Assembly (NCBI GenBank): GCA_947646735.1
Contig: CANTFK010000164.1
Span: forward strand, 186,001 to 250,000
Origin: Peronospora farinosa
Lineage: Eukaryota; Oomycota; Peronosporomycetes; Peronosporales; Peronosporaceae
Direction of reading: 5' to 3'
Length of the DNA: 64,000 nt
A program made the translations under genes and the position numbers. Positions 1 to 7,643 of this stretch are shown here, in pieces (the stretch's first letter is position 1; each line of letters starts with the position of its first letter). The notes under the pieces were generated by a model. That model made no database searches. It was not told the DNA's origin and saw only the letters and a program-made list of their open reading frames with translations.

Positions 1-1
1 C

Positions 2-325
2 CAGTTCTGTCAGTCGCTGCCGAGCAAGTTGTATACCGTGAACGCGAAGCGGTTGTACTCCATTTCAGAGGCTCGCTACGGCGGAAAAGTTATGTTTACA
101 GCAGAGCTTAACCTCCCAATTGAACTCGAGCTGGAAACATTTCGAAGTGATCCAATGCCTTCGAAAGCCAGTGCTAGAGCGTCTGCAGCATTCAGTGCTT
201 GTCAAAAGCTTTTGGATCAACAACTGATTGATGACTCGCTCAATTCGATCTATCGCTCGACCAAAGTAAAGTCAGCGTCGAATGCACGGGATCTGAGCTA
301 CTTCATCAATCGCCTGCACATGTAA
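2..325 (+). CDS. Dicer-like protein, dimerisation-domain fragment (partial at the window edge)
   Basis: The frame is open from the window edge to a TAA at 323-325. It reads like the Dicer dimerisation domain (DUF283), the module that follows the helicase in Dicer and Dicer-like enzymes, which cut double-stranded RNA into small RNAs. Visible hallmarks are FCQSLPS near the start, a central LNLPIELEL strand, a PMPSK turn, and the helix ARASAAFSACQKLLDQQLIDD, the family's A-A-x-A-C-x-x-L pattern. The stop lies inside TGTAAGAAAG, which also looks like a 5' splice site, so the exon may end at about 317 and the gene continue. No RNase III domain is recognisable in the next 3 kb, so this may instead be a truncated copy. 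The rest of the gene would lie to the left of the window. The domain call is fairly sure; whether the gene works cannot be judged. Confidence 0.55.
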   Translation, partial: QFCQSLPSKLYTVNAKRLYSISEARYGGKVMFTAELNLPIELELETFRSDPMPSKASARASAAFSACQKLLDQQLIDDSLNSIYRSTKVKSASNARDLSYFINRLHM

Positions 326-1194
326 GAAAGAGTACCAAAGGGAAGCGATACAGTGCTAATGCGGGCTCGGAGTGACATTGTTGATTGCGTATCTATAATT
401 GAATATGCTATGAAGACTGATTCTGCTTTTAATGTAAGTCGCAGCCACCAATTCGTAAGTATCCACTTAGTCGCGACGAATATGTTGACAGCCCCATTAG
501 AAATATTTGTCACCAATGCAATTCGTGACGCTCCTAGCGTGAAAAGGGGATGGCTATTTCGCTTCGTATATTGTTCCAAAACGTAATCATTTTTCTTTTT
601 TGACTGAGTTGATTCGATCAGATCTGCGTGTTGAACAAGGACATCCTAGTGATAGATATACTTTCCATAATGACTCGATCATGTTAGTAACTCACTTTTC
701 CAGGGACAACCTCAGCATGCAAAAATCTTCCTCTTGTCAGCGTAGCTCCCATACAGCATTTTATGTCCCGTCTTAAAAGATATCAGCAGCTGACTGTTCG
801 CACTGCTCTTGTCGGTGACAGTTGTCTCTTCCCTAAGAAATTGCAGCAGCATCCAACCACCACGAATACAGTAGCTGAGCTGTCTGCTCCATCGAAGAAT
901 GAGTTTCACGCTGTTATCGCATTAGTCCATGTACAGATACAGTAATGTTACGTTTATCGATTCAGTACCTTTGCTGCTTGTCATCTTGACATTTACGGAC
1001 AAGTTTGTCTGAGCGTCCGTTATGAACCCCGTAGGCTTCGAGCCGTACCACTTATCATGCCCCGACACGCAAAATTTTGTCGCTCCGGCTTTCTGCCAGC
1101 AGAAAAAGGCCTCGCCTTACTAAAAGCAAGTTAAAGGTCAAGCATCTTAATAGTTTGGCGTGTTTTGATTGGCAGCCGCCGTGTTGGGCTACAT
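326..1194. other. Gene-free stretch with repeat sequence
   Basis: No convincing gene is seen here. Bases 450-650 resemble pieces at 2915-2960 and 3620-3720, including a stretch around 'agatctgcgtgttgaac' and a partial copy of the hairpin sequence of the 3332-3620 array. From about 704 the sequence is the left arm of the inverted repeat annotated separately. Confidence 0.5.
704..1180 (+). repeat. Dispersed repeat arm A, inverted relative to 3743-4195
   Basis: This segment matches the reverse complement of 3743-4195. Shared landmarks are 'ggacaacctcagcatgc' at one end, 'gcagcagcatccaaccacca' in the middle and 'tagtttggcgtgtttt' at the other end. The arms differ by substitutions and short indels, so the copies are not recent. 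Each arm lies just upstream of one copy of the duplicated YrhK-like gene. It could be a MITE-like element or part of an older transposon; no terminal repeats or target duplication were identified. Confidence 0.7.
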
Positions 1195-2391
1195 CAGCTC
1201 ATTAAGAGCTCAAGCAGCGACCAACTCGGCTTTATCCATCCTTACCCACAGCTGGACCCCAAGCAAATCTCACACCTCTTCCAGGCACCAAACTTGCTTT
1301 CATTTCTAAATTTACCGTAAAGTCACGAGACACCAGCAACATCAATAAGCCAGCAAAAGATGCAAAGCATTTCTCCACGCAACCCGCACGAATTCGTGAT
1401 CCAAATGACACCACACCAGCCTGAGGTGCTTCTGGCAGGTGGACACGAACTTGCGTCTTGGGAAAAGCGTGTCGAGGTCGGGCGCGTTGTGTCCTACCTG
1501 GTAGGTTCCTTCCTCTTCATGATAGGTTCCATCTTCTTTTACCCGAAGTACACAGTATTGTGGAATGGCAATGGCGGTACATTTGCCAGTTGGTGCTTCG
1601 TGCTCGGCTGCATCCTGTTCTTCGTGGGCGCCAACCTCGACTTCATCCAGACTATCCGACACAACCACGGTACGCAGTTGCGTCAGGTCCTCCGTGCGTA
1701 CAATGCGTTATGCAACTACATGGCCTCGGTCATCTTCAACCTCGGTGCGCTCTACTTCTTGCCCACCTGGTACGTCAAGTCACCGGAACTCGGCTGCTGG
1801 TCGTTTTTCGTCGGTTGCATTCTCTACTGCATCGCCTCTATCGTAGAGATTCTTTTCATCTGCACGACGCACGAGGATCGATGGGTGACTGGCTTCAAGA
1901 TCAGAAATATCGTTTGCTGGACCTCTGTCATGGCGGTTGCTACATTCATCGGTTCCTTTCTCTTCATTCTTGGCAGCTGGTACTACCTACCTCGGTATAT
2001 CAACCGCATCGACGACGGTACGGACTATAAGAACATGGCTACCACGTTCTATGTTGTTGGAAACATCTTTTTCATTATTAGCGCTTGTGCAATGATCCCG
2101 AACGTGTATCGTGCCGTCAAAGTGACCACACGGACACGTGAGATGGACAGCAAGATATAAAACGTATTAAATGTAAAGTGCGACATGAAAGACGTAACGA
2201 CTCACTCCTCACCTTTATCTTTGCTTTTTGTTACCCTTTACTATAGACCGTTACAGGTAGACAGTCATATGATGGTGATCGGGTTTCTCTTCACCATACG
2301 CTCGATTTGCGTGTCCAATGATGGCGTGTTCAATACAAGACCGTGTTTTTAGCGCCGTAGATTGGACCGTCCATGCATTTCGCTGGACGTT
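1195..2391 (+). repeat. Direct segmental duplication, copy 1
   Basis: This unit contains the first YrhK-like gene and is repeated in the same orientation at 4205-5443. The match begins near 'agcagcgaccaac', covers the whole coding region and runs through the 3' flank to 'catttcgctggacg', where the copies diverge. The coding part differs at two bases. The flanks carry more substitutions, and copy 2 has an extra segment of roughly 40-60 bp in its 5' flank. Confidence 0.85.
1360..2160 (+). CDS. Six-helix membrane protein with three YrhK-like repeats (copy 1)
   Basis: This is an intronless 266-residue protein. After a soluble N-terminus of about 45 residues come three similar units of two hydrophobic helices, roughly residues 46-105, 112-170 and 188-255. 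Each has the form G(S/A)-h-h-F-h-h-G-(S/A)-h-Y/F ... S/T-(F/W)-h-V-G-x-h-h-F. Examples are VGSFLFMIGSIFFYP, IFNLGALYFLP and IGSFLFILGSWYYLP, each followed by a partner helix such as WCFVLGCILFFVGANLD. This resembles the small YrhK domain found in tandem in oomycete and other membrane proteins; its biochemical function is unknown. No signal peptide is apparent, and the C-terminus is short and basic. The start is the first ATG of the open frame, preceded by 5' flank shared with copy 2. Another multi-span family is possible, but the three-fold repeat is clear. Confidence 0.8.
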   Translation: MQSISPRNPHEFVIQMTPHQPEVLLAGGHELASWEKRVEVGRVVSYLVGSFLFMIGSIFFYPKYTVLWNGNGGTFASWCFVLGCILFFVGANLDFIQTIRHNHGTQLRQVLRAYNALCNYMASVIFNLGALYFLPTWYVKSPELGCWSFFVGCILYCIASIVEILFICTTHEDRWVTGFKIRNIVCWTSVMAVATFIGSFLFILGSWYYLPRYINRIDDGTDYKNMATTFYVVGNIFFIISACAMIPNVYRAVKVTTRTREMDSKI

Positions 2392-3331
2392 GGCCACAAT
2401 CTCCAGACCAGATTGCCTACCATAAGCGCAGAGGCGATGGCTTCAGAAAGCGGTAGCGATACCAGTAGCATTCCTGTAGGAGCAACAAAGCTATGTAGTC
2501 GTTCGCTTCTTTAAAACAAAACATGCCGCATCTTTAATCTACATCTCCATTTCATTCCACTAAATATTGCTACCATTGTGTTGTACTTGAGCTCATCTCG
2601 ATTAGAGTTGCTTTGCTCGCCAAGAAAAACTTAAATGTATCACGTGTGGTTTAAACATAGAGAAACGTAACTGGACATTGGATCACGTGCAAATTGCTGG
2701 CTTCGACTCAGATTAAAGCGGAACCATTCTTGCTAGCACTCTCACGTGAGAATGCTAATAAGATCTCTCGCTTGCGGTGCTACCTAGTTTCTTCACGATT
2801 CAAGGCCAGAGCTCAACCATCTCACTCCGTTTTTTCCTCCGAATGTCCAGCCGTCTCTTCATGCATTAAAGTTCACTACCACACGGCATCCTGGAGCTCC
2901 AGCTCTGCACACTTTTTATTCGCGAAGAATATGTTGACGACCCACCAGAAATATATTTTTAGGAGAGAAGTTCAGATCGTCTATTTACATGGTGTTAACT
3001 ATATGCAAGATCTCTGGAAAGTAGGATTTCAGCGCCATTTGGCCCGGCGGTATATCGTGACCGGCTACCATAAAACTTAGTGGCCCTCTAGGGTCGCGCT
3101 CTAGCAACTCGATGCAAGCATAAAGCAAGTCACCATTGAGGCTGACGCAATTTTTTGATGCTCTCTCTTTACGATTGCTCGGAGCTACAAAGTCCAAAAA
3201 CTGGTGGGAAGGTGGAGTATGATAGTCTTGTAGACGGCTGCATTCCTGTGTACCCAAATTTGTGCTCGACATATCGTCGCGAGGACCTGCCATATTTGTG
3301 TCCAGACCCCACGTCATCCTACATCTTGAGA
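2161..3331. other. Intergenic stretch between the duplicated genes
   Basis: Bases 2161-2391 are the 3' flank shared with copy 2 (see 5216-5443). The rest holds scattered short open frames without recognisable domains. Bases 2915-2960 resemble 470-515. No gene or RNA was recognised. Confidence 0.5.
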
Positions 3332-3620
3332 GCTATCCCGTTTTCACGCTGATAGTGTCACGGGATGGCTTCTTCGTTAGTATACGGACATCTTCAGTCT
3401 TTTCTGTAGTCAAACGATTACGTCTTGGAGAAAATGTACTAAGCGAAGAAGCCATCCCGTTGTCACGCTGATAGCGTCACGGGATGGCTTCTTCGTTAGT
3501 ATACGGCCATCTTCAGTCCTTTCTGTAGTCAAACGATTGTGTCTCGAAACAAATGTACTAAGCGAAGAAGCCATCCTGTTGTCACGCTGATAGCGTCACG
3601 GGATGGCTTCTTCGCTTAGT
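3332..3620. repeat. 119-bp tandem repeat, each unit with a long perfect hairpin
   Basis: Three hairpin cores start at 3332, 3451 and 3570, exactly 119 bp apart. Each core has outer arms 'gaagccatccc'/'gggatggcttc' (the first unit is less complete) and an inner stem ACGCT-GAT-AGCGT. The last core is longest: 3557-3576 pairs with 3601-3620 as a perfect 20-bp stem, giving a 64-bp palindrome. Spacers contain 'cttcagtc.tttctgtagtcaaacgatt'. A diverged relative lies near 520-560. Confidence 0.85.
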
Positions 3621-3742
3621 CTTATTGTTCCAAGACGTAATCGTTTATCTTCGGTTAGTATCAGGCAAGATCTATGACTTCGAGCAGATCTGCGTGTTGA
3701 ACAAGGACAGGCCAGCCTTCAGTCCTTTCTCCTTTCCGGGCT

Positions 3743-4195
3743 CCCAATGAAAACACGCCAAACTATCAAGTGCTTAACTTTTAACTTGCTTTTAGTAAGG
3801 GCAAGCCTTTTTTCTGCTGGCAGTTGATAAAATTTTGCGTGTCGGGGCATGACGGTTCAAAGGCTACGGGATTCATAACGGACGCTCAAACAAACTTGTC
3901 CGTAAATGTCAAGATGGCAATCAGTAAAGGTACTGAATCGATAAACGTAACATAACTGTGTCTGTACATGGACTAATGCGATAGCAGCGTGAAATTCACT
4001 CTTGGATGGAGTAGACAGCTTAGCTATTATATTCGTGGTGGTTGGATGCTGCTGCAATTTTTTTAGAGAAGAGACAACTGTCAACGACAAGAGCAGTGCG
4101 AACGGTTTTCTGATGAAATTTTGAGGCAGGTCAGCTCGCAACATAAAATGCTGCAAGGGGGGGACTTTCGCATGCTGAGGTTGTCCTTGTAATAA
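3743..4195 (-). repeat. Dispersed repeat arm B, inverted relative to 704-1180
   Basis: This is the reverse-complement partner of arm A, with the same landmarks in reverse order ('aaaacacgccaaacta' to 'gcatgctgaggttgtcc'). It lies immediately upstream of duplication copy 2, as arm A lies upstream of copy 1, but in the opposite orientation. No coding potential is recognised. Confidence 0.7.
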
Positions 4196-4204
4196 GTCAC
4201 TAAC

Positions 4205-5443
4205 ATATCTTGAGCTCGAGCAGCGACCAACACGGCTTAATCAGCCTTGAGTATTTACAGCTGAACCCACCTCTTCCAGGCACAGCTGTTTCCACAGCTG
4301 AACCCCAAGAGAACCAATTATGTCTTCAAGGCACAATTGTCTACAACCTTACTTTCATTTCTAAATTTACCGTAAAGTCACGAGACACCAGCAACATCAA
4401 TAAGCCAGCAAAAGATGCAAAGCATTTTTCCACGCAACCCGCACGAATTCGTGATCCAAATGACACCACACCAGCCTGAGGTGCTTCTGGCAGGTGGACA
4501 CGAACTTGCGTCTTGGGAAAAGCGTGTCGAGGTCGGGCGCGTTGTGTCCTACCTGGTAGGTTCCTTCCTCTTCATGATAGGTTCCATCTTCTTTTACCCG
4601 AAGTACACAGTATTGTGGAATGGCAATGGCGGTACATTTGCCAGTTGGTGCTTCGTGCTCGGCTGCATCCTGTTCTTCGTGGGCGCCAACCTCGACTTCA
4701 TCCAGACTATCCGACACAACCACGGTACGCAGTTGCGTCAGGTCCTCCGTGCGTACAATGCGTTATGCAACTACATGGCCTCGGTCATCTTCAACCTCGG
4801 TGCGCTCTACTTCTTGCCCACCTGGTACGTCAAGTCACCGGAACTCGGCTGCTGGTCGTTTTTCGTCGGTTGCATTCTCTACTGCATCGCCTCTATCGTA
4901 GAGATTCTTTTCATCTGCACGACGCACGAGGATCGATGGGTGACTGGCTTCAAGATCAGAAATATCGTTTGCTGGACCTCTGTCATGGCGGTTGCTACAT
5001 TCATCGGTTCCTTTCTCTTCATTCTTGGCAGCTGGTACTACCTACCTCGGTATATCAACCGCATCGACGACGGTACGGACTATAAGAACATGGCTACCAC
5101 GTTCTATGTTGTTGGAAACATCTTTTTCATTATTAGCGCTTGTGCAATGATCCCGAACGTGTATCGTGCCGTCAAAGTGAACACACGGACACGTGAGATG
5201 GACAGCAAGATATAAAACGTATTAAATGTAAAGTGCGACATGAAAGACGTAACGACTCACCCCTCATCTTTATCTTTGCTTTATGTTACCCTTTCCTATA
5301 GACCGTCACAGGTAGATAGTCATATGATGGTGATCGGGTTCTCTTCACCATACGCTCCATTTGCGTGTCTAATGATGGCGTGTTCAATACAAGACCATAT
5401 TTTAGCGTCGTAGATTGGACCGTCCATGCATTTCGCTGGACGG
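4205..5443 (+). repeat. Direct segmental duplication, copy 2
   Basis: This is the second copy of the unit at 1195-2391. The coding part is the same except for two bases. The 5' flank contains an added segment near 4255-4345 with a second 'cacagctg' motif. Identity ends at 'catttcgctggacg' near 5443. Confidence 0.85.
4415..5215 (+). CDS. Six-helix membrane protein with three YrhK-like repeats (copy 2)
   Basis: This 266-residue protein is the same as the gene at 1360-2160 apart from two changes: Ser5 to Phe (one C to T) and Thr to Asn in the C-terminal tail (KVTTRTRE to KVNTRTRE). I found no synonymous difference over 801 bp, although the flanking DNA differs more. That suggests recent duplication or gene conversion. 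Topology is as for copy 1: a soluble N-terminus, three two-helix YrhK-like units and a short basic tail. Both copies keep an intact frame, so both may be expressed. The function is unknown. Confidence 0.8.
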   Translation: MQSIFPRNPHEFVIQMTPHQPEVLLAGGHELASWEKRVEVGRVVSYLVGSFLFMIGSIFFYPKYTVLWNGNGGTFASWCFVLGCILFFVGANLDFIQTIRHNHGTQLRQVLRAYNALCNYMASVIFNLGALYFLPTWYVKSPELGCWSFFVGCILYCIASIVEILFICTTHEDRWVTGFKIRNIVCWTSVMAVATFIGSFLFILGSWYYLPRYINRIDDGTDYKNMATTFYVVGNIFFIISACAMIPNVYRAVKVNTRTREMDSKI

Positions 5444-5817
5444 CGATGCAATAGTAACATACGGAAGATCTTGCTTAACATTTGAGACCGACGAAATCTG
5501 TCCGACAAGTTATCAGTTAAGGCAGTATTACGTTATGTTAAAAGTCAGAATTTTATACCAGTTAAAAAAAGGTATGAATTAAAGCAGTATCTCCGCCTTC
5601 AAATGCAATCAGTTGAGTATCGGACTTTAGCTACTAAAACAACTTGAAGCAACAAGCCAATATTGACGTTTTAAAAATTAGGGGAGCGTTACATATCTCA
5701 CACCTTCTTGTTAATTAACCCACCTTCCCAAATTTATCAAAATATAATTAATTAAAATATTCTGCACCCCCATTTTGCAATTATAAATAGGACGTCATTA
5801 ATAATAACTTTCACCTC
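5444..5817. other. AT-rich gap
   Basis: This is an AT-rich stretch with short 'taattaa' runs near 5710-5800. No gene, repeat or RNA was recognised. Confidence 0.5.
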
Positions 5818-6473
5818 ATGAGACTAACGTGTCAAAAGTGTGGTCGTAAGGGACACTCTTCAGACAAGTGTTTTTACACCTGTGCTGCCTGCGGAGATGT
5901 CCATGAGAATGGAAAGTGTCGGATGGAAGAATTCTACAACATGATACGCAAGTGGTATGTTCCAACCAAGCATGCTGGAATGCTTCCGCCGAAGGCTGAA
6001 AAAAATGTTAAACTAGGACGCTCGTCAGGTTGGAATCTGGTACGAGCCGATCGTTCTAGGCTCTGCATTTATGCATTTGGGAAAGAAGATCGACAGATCA
6101 AGGTGTTAACACTCAGATCGACCCGATTTATACATGAGAGGATTCAAATTATCTGCGTTACATTTCAAGTGTCGCGAAAGTTGACGAGTTTTTCCGATCG
6201 CCTGCACAAATGGAGCTTAACTTAGCACCAGGTAAATCACGGGGTATTGGAAATATCTTACTTTAGGGAAATGGTTCAAGCAAGCCAAGGCAACGGGCAA
6301 GATCAAAAATGAAAAAAGCGACTATATTATTTGATTCTGGAGCCGAATCTCGAGCGTTGACACTACCTTTGCTCTTAAAGTAGGATGTGTCATTGGCGAG
6401 AGTCAGAGGCAAAAATGTGTCGGGATTGGTGAAAACGAATACATGACGGATGGTCGTACAAGGTCTGAGAGTA
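5818..6473 (+). pseudogene. Gypsy gag zinc knuckle and protease fragment, cut by the next LTR
   Basis: The first 135-codon frame begins with a retroviral-type zinc knuckle, CQKCGRKGHSSDKC (C-x2-C-x4-H-x4-C), followed by a second cysteine/histidine cluster and MEEFYNMIRKWY. The same text is seen, decayed, at 10010-10140 in Gypsy-1. After a frameshift and stops, 6305-6360 reads ILFDSGAES, the retropepsin active site (D-S-G-A), and then CVGIGENEYMTDGRTR. The reading ends exactly where the LTR starts at 6474. This is a remnant of a related Ty3/gypsy element, not a host gene. Its right-hand continuation is not found beyond the other LTR. Confidence 0.75.
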
Positions 6474-7643
6474 TGTGGTGAAGTGCTTATTTGAGATATG
6501 GAGACCCCAGAAGCCAGTTGGATTCGGAATATAGACCGTGTATCAGGGAGAAGAGACCAGAGAGACAGGGCTTCGAGGGGAAGCGACCGTTGGCGGAGAA
6601 CAATCTGCAGGATCCACAAAAGAAAAATCAGTATCAGAGTACTGGTTAACCGGTACCGAAAGGAGTTGACCATGGTCCTTCATTGGTCGGCCCGGTCTCT
6701 CGTTGGTAGACCTGGGTCTCTTGTCGGCCGCCCTCGGCCCCTCGTCGATAGACTCGGTTCCTCGTTGGTAGACCTGGTTCCCTCGTCGGTTTTTATTAGA
6801 CCCGATCCCTCATCGGTAGACCCGGTCCCTCGTCAGTAGAACTGGGTCCTTCATTGGTCGATTTGGTCCCTCGTCGGTAGACCCGGTCCCCATATTGGGT
6901 GACCCGGTCCCTCGTTGGTAGACCTGGGTCCCTCGTTGGTCGAGCTGGTCCCTCGGGGTTTAGTCACTTCTGACCAGTTAACACAAGGATCAGACCAGTA
7001 GACGCAAGGAATCAGAGCTTCAGGCAAGGATAGAGTAAAGAATAGGACTATATTAAGTACTACTCAGTTTGCGATCTACGTGGCACGACTCCGTCGTCCT
7101 AAAAGAACTTGCTCTAAGCTACCACCTGTTACGGAAAGGGATTCATTTTGCCCCCCGTTGAAGATAGTTCCGTGGTTAAGTTCAAGCGCGAATAGAGCTC
7201 CAGGATATATTTGGCCTGTGAGCTCGTTCGAGTAGCAACACCCCCAAGACCCGCTATCGGAAGCGGTCTCCCTTACCTACGGTTCGGGAGCAAAGCAAAG
7301 GCCAGGTGCTCAATATCCCTGAAACAAGAAGGAAAAGGCCAGGGAAAATCTCCCTGAAGAATTTGGCTCTAGGTCCACTCTCGACTAGGTCGATTGAGTA
7401 GCCACCTACCGGCCCACCGAGTGAAGTATTTCCACTCAAGGCCCCCCAGGTCTACCTCCCTCAAGGCAGACGTCCATATCATCACTAAGTCTTCCGAAGA
7501 GCGCAACCCGCCAGCCGACGGGTACATAAGGTGAGAAGAAGGTACATACGCGGCATCGGGATACCCTCTCTGACAGTCGGCATTCCGGGACAGTGAGTGG
7601 TTTGGGGTCTCATCATATAATTTTGAGAACCCACTCTACCACA
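6474..7643 (+). repeat. Gypsy-1 5' LTR
   Basis: This 1170-bp LTR has TG...CA termini in a short inverted repeat (TGTGGT/ACCACA). It matches 17529-18695 along its whole length with scattered substitutions and small indels, for example a short deletion at 'aagacccgctatcgg' and 'gggacagtgag' versus 'gggaagtgag'. The U3 part contains a 20-22-bp tandem array (6670-6965). A TATA box or poly(A) signal could not be placed with confidence. Confidence 0.85.
6670..6965 (+). repeat. 20-22-bp degenerate minisatellite inside the LTR
   Basis: About a dozen units approximate 'ggtagacctgggtccctcgtt', with variants such as 'ggtcgatttggtccctcgtc'. The same array occurs in the 3' LTR (17725-18020), and a short version lies internally at 15355-15470. 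Tandem arrays in U3 can act as enhancer-like or recombination-prone sequence in LTR elements; no role is shown here. Confidence 0.75.

Noticed and set aside
1458..2030. 190-codon frame inside the YrhK gene (and its twin at 4513)
   Set aside because: It overlaps the membrane-protein frame and has no domain. The 266-codon frame carries the clear three-fold repeat.
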